Part shown: in pieces, positions 1-9,915 of the stretch
How positions within the stretch are numbered: position 1 is the stretch's first letter
Layout: every line of letters begins with the position of its first letter
Source of the DNA: JAPPKS01 sp963667895
Lineage (GTDB): Bacteria; Poribacteria; WGA-4E; PCPOR2b
Length of the DNA stretch: 64,000 bases
Assembly: GCA_965223985.1 (NCBI GenBank)
Contig: OZ245030.1
Coordinates: forward strand, 310,001 to 374,000
Reading direction: 5' to 3'
The notes under the pieces: model-generated
The model's input: the letters and a program-made list of their open reading frames with translations, nothing else
What the model was told of the DNA's origin: nothing
Databases searched by the model: none
Program-made: the position numbers and the translations under genes

Positions 1-543
1 CTTTTGTATCTCTATGGCTCCAGTTGGTTACGTTTTCAGATATAAAATTTGAATTGGGCACAATAATCGAAACATTGTCTAGAGTTTCCACGATTGTGCT
101 GCGTGCTCTGATCATTCGAACCTTACCTTGGACTCCGCTGACTTCCACAAAATCTCCGACCTGCACGGGACGCTCAAACAACAATATGAGCCCGCTGACG
201 AAATTACTGGTAATATTTTGTAACCCAAGACTGATTCCCACCATCAACACAGCTGTCATCGCCGCCAATCCCGTGAGATTAATCCCTGCTTGATTCACGG
301 CAATGTATGCGCCCACACACATTATCACATAGTGAAATACGTGGCAAATGGTGGCTTGGTGCCTTCCCTTAAGCCAAGCCGTCCAAACACATTCCGCCGC
401 AGCATGCGCTGCAATAACCGCGATGCCCAATACGTCCCCGCAATGATTATCAGAATCGTCATCAAAACGGCGGGTGTTATTGTCACCTGTCCAACAGCTC
501 CAAGCTTTTTCCCCAAAACCGTGCGTAACTGTTCCCAGTTCAT
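1..543 (-). pseudogene. MscS-family mechanosensitive channel, frameshifted and cut by the window edge
   Basis: This is the N-terminal and pore part of a small-conductance mechanosensitive channel, which opens under membrane tension to release solutes. The first 72 codons encode a leading membrane segment (TPAVLMTILIIIAGTYW). The frame then stops at a TGA, but the next frame continues at once with the MscS pore helix and beta domain: GISLGLQNITSNFVSGL, ERPVQVGDFVEV and IIVPNSNFISENVTNWS. A single-base shift near 345-365 would explain the break. The ATG overlaps the stop of the upstream channel gene as ATGA, so the two are translationally coupled. The C-terminus lies beyond base 1. The family call is firm; whether the frameshift is real or a sequencing error cannot be decided here. 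Confidence 0.8.
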
Positions 544-2492
544 GGTGCTCCTTCCTCGTGAACTAATACAATCAAGTCGTCTGATCCCTCTAGCATGTGA
601 TGTGTGTCATCAATCGGGTTAAGTAGGACCCGACCACATATTGACCGAAAGCCAAGGGCGATTTCACCCACTGATTTCGACTTCCCTTTGAGTTCTTGAA
701 AACTGACCAGTTTTCCTGCGCTGCCGTAATCTGAAACTGGGCGAAAAATAATCTCCGCACCGCTGGCGCCAAACAATTCTGCATAAACTGTATTTAGCTC
801 ACGACGCAACGCAACCTGTGCCAGTACATGGCTTGCTATCATCGGCGTAACGAATACTTCGGTGTTTTCGTCCTGAAATAACCTGATGTTGCCGTCATCC
901 ATTAGCTCGACCAAAATCTTTGGTTTGTGGGTTGCCCCTTCGAGAATATTCCTCAACACTAGATGTCCTACGATTGTCCGCGCATCCGACTCTTCTTGTG
1001 TCTCTAGCCAGTCACTTCCGAAGATTACCACATTATCGAAACTGCCCGGATGAATAGCTTTCAAATCAGATAGAAAGGTATAATCGCCTTCGTAATGGCT
1101 CACTTTCACGTGATTTTGGTCAATTTCTTTCTGCCTCAATTCCGCTTCTCTTTCCACCGAAGGTTTAAGGGACAGCGTCGAAACCTCGAACTGTTCATGC
1201 AGATAGTCGTCCAATACTTTGATCAGCGCCGCAACTTTGTAATTCCAACCTAACATTAAGATGCGTCTCTTGTGTTCTATCTGAATATGAGACGCCGTCT
1301 GCGATTGAGACTGAGATTGAACTGGCGATTGTTTTGACGGAAAGTTTTTCAGAATCTCACAATCTTCGTACACGCGCGCCAAAAAGACCAAACGATCTCC
1401 TGATTCCAGCGTCTGATTGTCGGATGGATTGAGCATGGAGCAAAAGCCATCGCCGTGGGGCCGCACGACACCTAGCAATACCGCTTTTTGACACGCGTTC
1501 GCTATATCGCCAAAACCGAATCCTGCATATGATTCAAAGTTGCGGATATAGATAGAGTTCGCATGTCTGTTGAATAAAATCTGGTGGAACAGATGTGACA
1601 TTCTGGGATGCCGTATGTTCTGAGCCATACAGCGCGCAATGAACACATGAGTTGCCAAGATTTCCAGAATGCCACGATATGCCTTTTGTGCCATGAGAAT
1701 TTTGTTGGAATTGAAAAGCTCTGTTACCAACAAAGGTAAAGATTGACTCCCATTGCTAGCGTGTCGATTTTCTATTGATAGCACGGTTTTAACGATTAGC
1801 GTATCCGATTCGTTTGCGCTGCCATAGGCAAAATCTGCTCCTGGCAAAATAATTGCGCTTGCGTTTTCGAAATCTACCCTTTCCAAATGCTCCAACCGCA
1901 GCGGCGTCCCTGATCGAAATGTGATTTTTCGAGCATTCCAAAGGGAGCCAAGGGAACTGCGCAATTCTACTCTTCGTTCTAAGCTCACATCTTCAGATAG
2001 GATGACCACATGTAATCCCCATGCACCGCGCCGCCGTAAAAACCGTCGCACGCGTTCCTCAGAGCACATCAACTCCTCAACAATCGCACGTGTACGATTT
2101 GTCCAGCCCAAAATCAAAATGTGATTGCGCCGCACAATCGGGGTTAACCCACGCTCAAAATTGCGAATCTTCTGATTGAGCCACTGTGTCATAATCGCGA
2201 TTAACGAACCCATGAAAAGGACGTAACCAAGGATTGTCAATACCGTTGAAATCAGGCGGCGTGACAACCCTTCGTCATCTCCCAAATACCCCGGATCGGT
2301 TAATCGCAGAAACGCCCATCAGATAGCTTTTTTGTTGCCATCGAATGCAGAGTCCGTTGCCTGCACTAGCAAACCGCCACCGATTGCCACTAAGCCAACC
2401 AGAAATGCGGCAAATAGCAATCGGGCGTGCGCGCCGCGCAAAAGAAATTGCTCCATGTTAAACTTTAATTTATTCTTCAGGCGGGTAAACAT
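540..2492 (-). CDS. CASTOR/POLLUX-type ion channel with RCK domains, interrupted by an in-frame TGA
   Basis: Homologue of the CASTOR/POLLUX (DMI1) channels, which are potassium- or calcium-permeable and gated by RCK domains. From the ATG at 2492 the frame gives a basic start (MFTRLKNKLKFNMEQF), a first membrane helix, the filter region WAFLRLTDPGYLGDDEG and a second helix (ISTVLTILGYVLFMGSLIAI). Two RCK-like NAD-fold domains follow, starting HILILGWTNRTRAIVEEL and RILMLGWNYKVAALIKVL. A TGA at 2319-2321 breaks the frame just before the filter. The family usually has two tryptophans there, so TGG-to-TGA mutation or a read error is likely. Downstream of the TGA 581 codons are open. A Q/S-rich linker (about 12 residues) joins the two RCK halves. 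It lies directly before the MscS gene with an ATGA overlap. Confidence 0.8.
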
Positions 2493-2806
2493 AAGCAATT
2501 CTTAAAGATTGACACCGGGCCACATCAAAGATTCCAGGATTCGCTCTGTTACGACATTGACAATTCAACCGGATCTCCCGATCAAAGCAAACTGAATGCG
2601 CCTGTGATCTTGTCAGAACGGATTCCCCATGAGGCTCGTCTCATGGGCTTGAAAGGCGTCTGTTCGTTGCGTAAACATCCACGATTCACAGCTATCCTGT
2701 TTGCGCAACAGTGCCATTAGTTTACCAAATCGCAATAGTCACTATCGACTGTAATCGGATGAAATTTGGAATCCTATGACAGCAAACCGTCGGGTTACAG
2801 TACCGG
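2493..2806. other. Intergenic region with one perfect hairpin
   Basis: No gene is visible in this 314-bp gap between the SLC12-like stop and the CASTOR/POLLUX start. It holds a perfect inverted repeat at 2626-2647, with arms CCCATGAG and CTCATGGG and a 6-nt loop. There is no T run on either side, so it is not a standard intrinsic terminator. It could be an operator or a 5' leader hairpin of the channel operon. Confidence 0.45.
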
Positions 2807-5086
2807 CTAACGGATTGAAATCTGCTCGCTCGAATGAACCAACAGAACCTCGTTCGCCCGGTCGTAATGCCTCAGTGCATCAGCCACTGCACACGGTTCG
2901 AGGCTGTCTGCTTTTAAGCCGGCGATAACCAGGTCAGCCTGTGAGGATCGGTGGAACACCTCTTCCTCCAGCTCGTCGACGCTACAAGATACGGGTGTCA
3001 CGTTGTGCGTCGAGATTGGCAGTCGCCCTTCCGTCATCAACGTTGAGAGTTTGTCTACCTCCCGCCCCGCTTCGGTGGAATCGAAGCAGCCAAAAAGTTC
3101 AATCTCGGCACGTTTCCACTCCGGGTGTCCAACAATGATATATGCGAACATTAGCATCATCGGCGCATTTGCCAAGGTCTCTTCTGTAACCCAAACATGA
3201 ATGGAGGACCGGTAGCCGAAACGGTACTTGGTCGATCGTAAGATGAGAATGTTGAACATCGAGTTAGCCGCGAGCAGAGCGCCCTGTTCGACCTCTTTAA
3301 TCTCGTCTGGGCTGTCTTGATCGAACTCGAGTAGGATGCAGTTGTTCGGCAAACCGGAAATTCCTGGCATCTGCAGTGTCTGTGCCAGAGCGGCTTGGAA
3401 CGTCGGGCAAATTAGGGAATCGACGAAGATGCCCGCTTTGCTGATCTCGGTCCGTTGAATCAACCCGTCAACGCTGAGGCGCGCAGCAACTTCACTAGAA
3501 AACGAATAGTCGCCCTCGGAAAACTGGATGAACTGCCCGAACCCATGCCGATGGCAGATCCATCGCAGCAGGTCGAAATGTGCAAGCCGACGCTCCCCGA
3601 ATCGGGTCACGGCGACAATTGAAGGGCGCCATCCGTCTTCGGAGGAGATGGTGCGGCTCTTCTGTAGGAAAATTTGCAACCTCCGGGTTAGCTGAAACAT
3701 AGTCCCTTGGAAGATTGTCGTCAAGTCGCGCTGTCCGTGGTGCCCGCGGCGAAGTCCGAGATATGGCGCAACCATGAGAATAAGTGCGAGAATTGTGTAA
3801 AGGATGTTCATCTGAAACATCATCATTCCGCACATCACCGCACCGAGCAGAGATAGATACCATCGGGTATGAAATTTGGGGCGATAGGACGGGTTGCCCG
3901 AGAAATATTCGAGGAACGAAACGGTGCAGAGGGCGCCGTACGTCACCATAAAGAATACGGTAAGAATTCGGGCGATGGAATTCACACCGCCTAGCGCCAC
4001 AAACACGATCGCAATCGCGCCCGCTACGCAAGTCGCATAAAATGGTTCCTGAGTTTTTCCCAAGCCTTTTTCCAACAGACGGTTCAGTTTGGGAATCGGC
4101 AGCACGTCGTCGCGCGCAAGTGCCTGCAGTGTTCTCGGAGCAACCATAATCGAGCCGAGGGCGGACGACAGAGCGGCGGCGCCCAACCCGATGTAGATTA
4201 CGGGCTGCCAAATTGCAATCCGAGCCATGATGAACTGGTCGGCGGCAAGAGCTTCAGGCTCTGCACTCAACGCGAGCTTAATAGCGACGAGCGTGTATAT
4301 GACCATTCCTGCGAACGTCGCGCCAATTGTGCCGAGCGGTATGCTCCGTTGAGGGTTCTTCAGGTCGCCAGAGAGCCCCAAGCCTGCAAGCATTCCCGTG
4401 AAGGCGGGGAAACACGTAGCGAAAACTGTGCCGAATCCGTCGTTATCCTGTATGTGTGCCGTGAGGTTGAGTCCGTCTGGGCGAATCGACTCGGGCGCTT
4501 CTCCCAAGAGAAAGGCAGCGATAGCCACTGCTAGGATGCAGCACACTCCCCATAAGGCACGTACGCCTAAATTGGCTCCTTTAGTCAATATGAGTGCGAT
4601 GAGTAGGCAAGTGCTGGGCAGACTAACCCAACGAGCGTCCGGTGGTGTGTGAATCCATTTAATGTTGTCGGCAGCCAATACAAAGAGCGGTTTAAACGCT
4701 TCTGCGAACGCGACCATATAGAAGGCAATCGAAATCGCTTGTGAGAGACACAGTGCAATTCCGATTGTGCCGCCAATGGTCATGCCGAAAGAGCGGCTAA
4801 CGATGAAGTATGCACCGCCGCCTGCAACGCGCCGGTTCGTGGCAATTTCGGACACTGCGAGAACCGTGGGTATGGTTACTAAGTGTCCGAGGACGACGAT
4901 CATGAGGGTAAGCCCAAGCCCGAGATGAGCGACAGCATAACCGAACCGCAAGAAGAGAATTGCGCCGAGAATAGTGCTCACGGAGGCAAGAAAGACGGGT
5001 GCCGTACCGAAGCCGTGCCCCGATTGGGACTGCGAAGCGGAGCCGCCGAGGTTAGATCCAGTTTGTTGTGACGCCTTTGAAAACAT
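2807..5086 (-). CDS. SLC12-like cation-chloride cotransporter family permease (APC superfamily)
   Basis: Integral membrane transporter related to the Na-K-Cl/K-Cl cotransporters. The first ~450 residues form about 12 hydrophobic helices, starting with the family's typical opening (GTAPVFLASVSTILGAILFLR) and followed by the conserved VAGGGAYFIVSRSFG. The last ~300 residues are a soluble cytoplasmic domain, as in SLC12 proteins. The longer reading from 5122 adds 12 residues, but the ATG at 5086 has a clear AAGGAG eight bases upstream and is preferred. The exact substrate cannot be read from sequence. Lying beside two ion-channel genes, it is probably part of an osmotic or ionic homeostasis group. 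It could also be called a generic amino-acid permease, but the long C-terminal domain favours SLC12. Confidence 0.8.
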   Translation of the reverse strand: MFSKASQQTGSNLGGSASQSQSGHGFGTAPVFLASVSTILGAILFLRFGYAVAHLGLGLTLMIVVLGHLVTIPTVLAVSEIATNRRVAGGGAYFIVSRSFGMTIGGTIGIALCLSQAISIAFYMVAFAEAFKPLFVLAADNIKWIHTPPDARWVSLPSTCLLIALILTKGANLGVRALWGVCCILAVAIAAFLLGEAPESIRPDGLNLTAHIQDNDGFGTVFATCFPAFTGMLAGLGLSGDLKNPQRSIPLGTIGATFAGMVIYTLVAIKLALSAEPEALAADQFIMARIAIWQPVIYIGLGAAALSSALGSIMVAPRTLQALARDDVLPIPKLNRLLEKGLGKTQEPFYATCVAGAIAIVFVALGGVNSIARILTVFFMVTYGALCTVSFLEYFSGNPSYRPKFHTRWYLSLLGAVMCGMMMFQMNILYTILALILMVAPYLGLRRGHHGQRDLTTIFQGTMFQLTRRLQIFLQKSRTISSEDGWRPSIVAVTRFGERRLAHFDLLRWICHRHGFGQFIQFSEGDYSFSSEVAARLSVDGLIQRTEISKAGIFVDSLICPTFQAALAQTLQMPGISGLPNNCILLEFDQDSPDEIKEVEQGALLAANSMFNILILRSTKYRFGYRSSIHVWVTEETLANAPMMLMFAYIIVGHPEWKRAEIELFGCFDSTEAGREVDKLSTLMTEGRLPISTHNVTPVSCSVDELEEEVFHRSSQADLVIAGLKADSLEPCAVADALRHYDRANEVLLVHSSEQISIR

Positions 5087-5332
5087 ACTGAATTCTCCTT
5101 TAATTGAACAGGAATCTACCAATCTGCGTCTAGTTGACTAAGCATTCGGCGAGATGCCGAAATAATTGATTAAAACGATAAAACGCGGATATTTTGGAAT
5201 GAAATTAGGGTCGAAAACTGCACAGAAGACGCCGACAAAATCCGCTCAAACCCGCGCTATCACTGGGTCAGCGACGACTATATGTCATTCATAATTTGTC
5301 GTTTATTATTGCAACGATTCAAAATCTATCGT

Positions 5333-6361
5333 TTAAATTTTTTGATGAAATTTGGCTCGAAAATCGACCATGCTCGGACCGAATGCGCTAGGATGAACGC
5401 GATTGGTCAAGAAGATAACAAAGGATTTATTTTCGAGATTGACTCGTATTGAAGTTCCTGTAAATCCGGAGTGGTAGAGCGAGCCGTCCTCCAAGACTAT
5501 CCAACCGATGCTACGCGATTCGTTTAATCCGATCGTACGAACGGCAGCCATCTGCGAAATGCTCCTCTCCGTCAACACACCATCTCCACCGTTAATCAGC
5601 ATCTGGCAATACTTCGCGACATCCTCAGCGGTTGAGAAGAGGCCAGCGTTTCCCGAAATTCCTCCAAGAAAATGGGCGTTTTCGTCGTGCACCACTCCTA
5701 TGACGACCCCTTCCCGCCAATCATACCGTTGATAGTTCACCATCCGCCTTTCGAAACTGCTGGAATCTTCCGTCGCCGCACAAATGTCCGTCCACGCGCC
5801 CGGCGGATTATACCGTGTTTTAAGCATCTTCAGCGGCTGAAAAATCTGTTCTTCAACGAGGCGGTCGAGCGGCTTTCCAGTAATATGCTCGATGAACTTG
5901 CCTAGCAGGATGTACCCAAGGCAACTGTATTCAACATTCACGCCCGGAGGATTTTCTAATGACATCTGAGCTAGATGACTAACGACCTGATCGTTCGATC
6001 CGGTTTCCAGATATAGCGCCCGCCACGCCGGCAGCCCGGAGGTATGGGTCAACAGGTGAAGAATCGTCACCTCCCGATGCGCAAGTTCTGGCAGGTAGTA
6101 TTGAATAGGGGCATGCAAATCCAAATCGCCAGATTCAGCGAGGCGCAGGATGAGTGTTGAGATGACGATTGGTTTTGTGAGCGACGCGAGATCGAAAATC
6201 GTGTCACGCTGCATCGGTTTGATTGCGGGCTCGATCATCCGATGCCCGGACGCTTCAAAATAAGATAGAACTCCTCTTTCGACAATGTAAGCTACCGCAC
6301 CGGGGAAGACCCGCTCTGATATGCCCTGTTGAATGAGTCTTGAGATTTGGGTTGCGTTCAT
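5333..6361 (-). CDS. Serine beta-lactamase-like hydrolase (class C/esterase fold)
   Basis: Penicillin-binding-protein-like hydrolase of the beta-lactamase family, probably an esterase or peptidase rather than a resistance enzyme. The active-site SxxK is S60-L-T-K63 in FDLASLTKPIV. The downstream HTSGLPAW segment is typical, and the third motif is HSGFTGTS near residue 305. The second motif is Y145-S-C, where most members have YxN, so the usual Asn is replaced by Cys. Length (342 residues) is normal for a single domain. No signal peptide is visible, suggesting a cytoplasmic protein. It lies 44 bp after the selenoprotein gene on the same strand and may be co-transcribed. The substrate is unknown. 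Confidence 0.82.
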   Translation of the reverse strand: MNATQISRLIQQGISERVFPGAVAYIVERGVLSYFEASGHRMIEPAIKPMQRDTIFDLASLTKPIVISTLILRLAESGDLDLHAPIQYYLPELAHREVTILHLLTHTSGLPAWRALYLETGSNDQVVSHLAQMSLENPPGVNVEYSCLGYILLGKFIEHITGKPLDRLVEEQIFQPLKMLKTRYNPPGAWTDICAATEDSSSFERRMVNYQRYDWREGVVIGVVHDENAHFLGGISGNAGLFSTAEDVAKYCQMLINGGDGVLTERSISQMAAVRTIGLNESRSIGWIVLEDGSLYHSGFTGTSIRVNLENKSFVIFLTNRVHPSAFGPSMVDFRAKFHQKI

Positions 6362-6405
6362 CAGCGATTAGACCCAATGCAGGCATAGGATTAGGGGTAA
6401 AAGAA

Positions 6406-7836
6406 TCAGTCGAATTCTATAGTTGCGCCATTCTCCATAAAAATCATGACCGCTTGTCCCATATTTACCGCATGATCAGCCGCATAGCCCGGGAAAATCT
6501 TGTTGGGTGCAGACGCTTTAAATCCGTCGTCAACGTATACGGCAATTTGGGTTGCATTATTCTGTATCTCATTTTTCCAAGCGAGGTTACTGAGGCTATG
6601 AATGCCGCTGTCGTAGTGCGGAATGCCGACAATGTTCCAACCCTCATTAAGGCGAAGCGGTCCGTCGAGCAGGTAGCCGACCAGATTAAGCGGCACTTCT
6701 TTTCTCAGAGCAGCAATAATCCCTGTCTCCGCTTCAATTATTGAATCAATAGCGCCTCCAAAGAACGGCTCAAACTCATTCGGCGCGTCGGGCGTCGGAG
6801 CGGACGAGGTTATGAGCCAGTGGACATTCGCCGAACCGCCGAGCGCGTCATAAAGTTCGCTGATTCGCAGGATGGTTCGAGGTGCGCCGTTGACGCTGTT
6901 CACCCTGAGCGGAAGATGGAACATGCTTAATCCTTCGCGAACGGTCAAGGTGAACTCAATCTGCGTGTTCGGTGCGGGGATAACCCTGACGAGAAGCGAT
7001 TGTGAATCCGTTTCACCGGCGGAGTCGATGAGCCTCAATCTGATTCTTGCGCTGCCATACACGCCCGGTAACGGCTGAATTGTGAGTTGATGGCGGTTAA
7101 TTTCAGCGGTGAAAACGGCGTTTTCTAACGGCGCGACTTCCCATTGCAGGGCGCTTAAGTCGTCCTGCTCATCGGAGGCGTACACGGATAGATCGAGGAC
7201 CAGCGACTGTCCCGCATCGACGCGTTGATCGGGGATGGTACCGGAGATCACGGGCGGCGTGTTCGGCGGTTGGCTGAGGTCTTCGAGCACGGGGAGAATG
7301 TCGGCAGAAAAGGCGCGGTCTCCGATGTGGTCCCCAACGTCATGCCAACGAATGATTCCATCTCTATCGACAACAAAAGTAGAGGGTTTGGCGATGTCGG
7401 AGTTTCGATCGTGGATGTGGTAATCCTTTATGACTTCGCTTCTCGGATCCGAATCAGATAGGAGGGGAAACGTCAACATGAGCCCCTGTAATCGTGCGCT
7501 CTGATTCGACTGTTGACGCGTGTCAACACTGATGGCATACATCTCCGCACCGAGGTCGCGAACGGTGGCGTAGTGGGGCTGCAACTCTCCGAGCTGCTTT
7601 TGACAGGACGGTCACCACTGACCTCGGTAGAAGACTAAGACTACATTTTCCTTCCCGCGGTGATCGCTGAGCGTTACAATCCGATTATCTGTGTCCGGCA
7701 GCGAGAAATTAGGGGCTACCTCGCCATTGTCGAGCCCGCCGCGAGGATGATCCGCAATGGCAATTTCGACGCCAACCAACGCGCTGCATATGACGGCAGC
7801 GAAAAATAAGATAAAGACCTGACACTGCTTTTTCAT
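6406..7836 (-). CDS. Secreted selenocysteine-containing peroxiredoxin-like protein with Ig/cadherin-like and C-terminal modules
   Basis: Read through the TGA at 7612-7614 as selenocysteine, this is a 476-residue exported thiol/selenol oxidoreductase. Residues 1-28 are a Sec signal peptide. Residues ~38-175 are an AhpC/TSA-thioredoxin fold with the active site GQW-U75-P-S-C78 in FYRGQW(U)PSCQKQLGEL; cysteine homologues have WCPxC there. A perfect hairpin follows the TGA (see 7581-7597). An Ig/cadherin-like domain begins near PPVISGTIPDQRVDAG. The C-terminal ~180 residues include an EGWNIVGIPHYDSG segment of unknown role. The ATG at 7836 has AAGGAGG six bases upstream. The gene sits 73 bp after cstA. 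Without recoding it would be a 74-residue fragment plus a 392-residue ORF, but the open frame, UxxC site and hairpin all argue for Sec. Confidence 0.88.
7581..7597 (-). promoter_or_regulatory. Bacterial SECIS-like hairpin
   Basis: On the minus-strand mRNA, 14 nt after the UGA, GCAGCUC pairs with GAGUUGC (7 bp, one G-U) around a GGA loop. The apical loop begins 21 nt after the UGA and starts with G. Both properties fit the known bacterial SECIS consensus, in which the loop lies about 16-37 nt downstream with a G in the first two loop positions. It would recruit SelB for selenocysteine insertion. SelB, SelA and SelD are not in this window. Confidence 0.8.
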
Positions 7837-7909
7837 ACCTAACCTCCTTGAGTTTGTTGAAGAATCGGCAATTTTTTCCTATGCGGCTGATATGGCATCA
7901 TTGCCTTTC

Positions 7910-9619
7910 TCAATCTTCTGGATAATTCACTAATCCATGTCCCGCTTCTTGGGGGATACCGCTACGACCGCCGCGTTGACTGTTGAACGCAATAATCGCC
8001 TCCAAAATCAGCCAGATTTCGAGCGCCAGAATAATCGCGGAAAGGACAAGGAGCAGCGGGTTATGCAAAAACGTCTTGAAATTTAGAATCATTGCGCCCG
8101 TCGTCATGCAGATTAGGAAGAACATCGGTATCAACGTATAGATAATGGGCTTCCCCGATTTCCAAAGGTAAATCGTTGCGACGAGGAGCGTCAGTCCGCC
8201 GACGAGTTGGTTGCTCGCGCCAAATAGGGGCCAGAGCAGAAAACCGCCGGAACCGGGACCGAGATTCGGCGCTTCGACGAGCACTGCGAGCAACAGACTG
8301 GGAATCACCGCCAACGCCGCGCCGATGTATCGATTTTGGAAGGGTTTTATCTTGTAAGCTGAACCGAGTTCGCCGACAATCAGGCGCTGAATTCGGGTGC
8401 CCGTATCGAGCGAGGTTGCGGCGAAGCTGATGACGATGACGCTGATAAATGTATTTGCCAACAGTTCCGGAATTCTAAGGGCTTTCAAAAAGGTCGATGC
8501 GCCGAGCACAAAATTGGTAATGCCGCCGCTGCTTGCCGCATGCCAATCGTGATAGTGGATGAGCCATTCGCTCCGGCTAATTCCCGCAGCGACAGCGAGG
8601 GTCGCAAACATTGCCAAGGTTCCTTCGCCCAACATCCCGCCGTATCCAATGTGCCGCGCATGGGTCATTTTGTCCAACTGCTTTGATGTCGTTCCGCTCG
8701 AAACAAGCCCGTGGAATCCGCTGATTGCGCCGCACGCGATGGTTACGAAGATGAACGGAAACATCGGGAGGGCACCCACGGCGTTGGGATTGATTGCCGG
8801 CGCTTGCATCGTCGGATGCGCGACAAGCAGCCCTAAAAACATCACAGCTAAGCCGACAAAAAGTTGGTGAGAGTTAATATAATCGCGCGGCTGCAGCAAC
8901 AGCCACACGGGGAGAACTGAGGCAACGAAAGAGTATGCGAGCAGGAGGATGATCCATGTCACTTTTTGGCTTCCCATAATCTCGGGCATCGGAATCGGGA
9001 TACGGGTACCAACCCAGACCATTACATAAAGCATGAGCAAAGCGATAATTGAGGGCCAGAGCAGCGGAATCCCTTTTCTATATAAGAGAAAACCGATGGC
9101 GAGCGCTACGCCAATCTCGAAATTAATGGGAAGCACGCTTGTCGGATATTTGACAAACAGGCTGGCGATCGCGTAGGCGAATACAGCGAGGACGAAAAAG
9201 ATTAAGAAATAGACTATGAGCAGAAACAGCGTTCTTGCGCGGGAGTTCACAAGCAGCCCAGCGAGATCTCCGACGGATCGCCCCTTCTGCCTCGCGGAAA
9301 CAACCAGCGCGCTAAAATCGTGCACCGCGCCCATAAAGATTGTACCAAGCACAACCCAGATAATTGCGGGCAGCCAGCCCCAAAACACAGCAATCGCGGG
9401 CCCGATAATCGGCGCAGCGCCAGCAATAGACGAAAAGTGGTGTCCGAACAAAACGTGCTTGTTCGTCGGAACATAATCGACGCCATCTTCAAGTTCATGC
9501 GACGGCGTGATTTCATCGTCGGAAAGCCGAAAAATCTTTTCAGAGAGAAATTTAGAATAGTAGCGGTATGCTAAAAAATAAAGTACCAACACGACAACCG
9601 CTATAACTGCAGCGTTCAT
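7910..9619 (-). CDS. cstA: Carbon starvation protein CstA family transporter
   Basis: Multi-pass inner-membrane transporter of the CstA family, linked in other bacteria to peptide or pyruvate uptake during carbon limitation. About 15 hydrophobic helices are visible. The family signature GHHFSSIAGAAPIIGPAIAVFWGWLPA lies at residues ~59-86, and FHGLVSSGTTSKQL is also characteristic. At 569 residues it belongs to the shorter CstA group. The ATG at 9619 is preceded by AGGAGG. A promoter-like pair lies about 130 nt upstream (9753-9782). It is followed on the same strand by the selenoprotein and hydrolase genes, possibly one transcript. Confidence 0.92.
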   Translation of the reverse strand: MNAAVIAVVVLVLYFLAYRYYSKFLSEKIFRLSDDEITPSHELEDGVDYVPTNKHVLFGHHFSSIAGAAPIIGPAIAVFWGWLPAIIWVVLGTIFMGAVHDFSALVVSARQKGRSVGDLAGLLVNSRARTLFLLIVYFLIFFVLAVFAYAIASLFVKYPTSVLPINFEIGVALAIGFLLYRKGIPLLWPSIIALLMLYVMVWVGTRIPIPMPEIMGSQKVTWIILLLAYSFVASVLPVWLLLQPRDYINSHQLFVGLAVMFLGLLVAHPTMQAPAINPNAVGALPMFPFIFVTIACGAISGFHGLVSSGTTSKQLDKMTHARHIGYGGMLGEGTLAMFATLAVAAGISRSEWLIHYHDWHAASSGGITNFVLGASTFLKALRIPELLANTFISVIVISFAATSLDTGTRIQRLIVGELGSAYKIKPFQNRYIGAALAVIPSLLLAVLVEAPNLGPGSGGFLLWPLFGASNQLVGGLTLLVATIYLWKSGKPIIYTLIPMFFLICMTTGAMILNFKTFLHNPLLLVLSAIILALEIWLILEAIIAFNSQRGGRSGIPQEAGHGLVNYPED

Positions 9620-9752
9620 AGTCGCAGTGCCTCCTTGTGCATAAGTTGACGCAATTTCTTACCTCATCATTAAATCCCAATAAGTTACGAAGGAAGAACT
9701 CGTTGGAATCGGAGGAGGTGTGTACTAAGCCGCAGACATCATTTTGACGTTT

Positions 9753-9782
9753 AGTATACCAAAAAGACATCTCTTTCGTCAA
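9753..9782 (-). promoter_or_regulatory. Sigma-70-like promoter for cstA
   Basis: On the minus strand TTGACG is followed after 18 bp by TATACT. This is a good match to housekeeping promoters, about 130 nt upstream of the cstA start. The long leader shows no recognised riboswitch. Confidence 0.5.
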
Positions 9783-9915
9783 TAGCGGTTGAACTTTAGT
9801 GAACTTACTCAACGCTGTGAGAATTGCATGAAACCGTACCTACACCAATACTCGTTTTAGCTTATGCTCTGCTCATACTCAAAATCCTAGTAAAATTGAA
9901 GGGTGACTGTCAGAA

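Noticed and set aside
2319..2321. TGA read as tryptophan (genetic code 4) across the window
   Set aside because: Many intact genes end in TGA at the expected family length (for example atpB, carA overlap partners and the ATGA-coupled pyr genes), so TGA is a normal stop here.
2300..2321. Selenocysteine at the CASTOR/POLLUX TGA
   Set aside because: The site is a Trp position, has no nearby redox Cys and no suitable hairpin with an early G loop downstream.
3495..4211. 238-codon frame inside the SLC12-like gene
   Set aside because: It is an out-of-frame shadow of a long, well-conserved transporter and has Arg/Pro-rich random composition.
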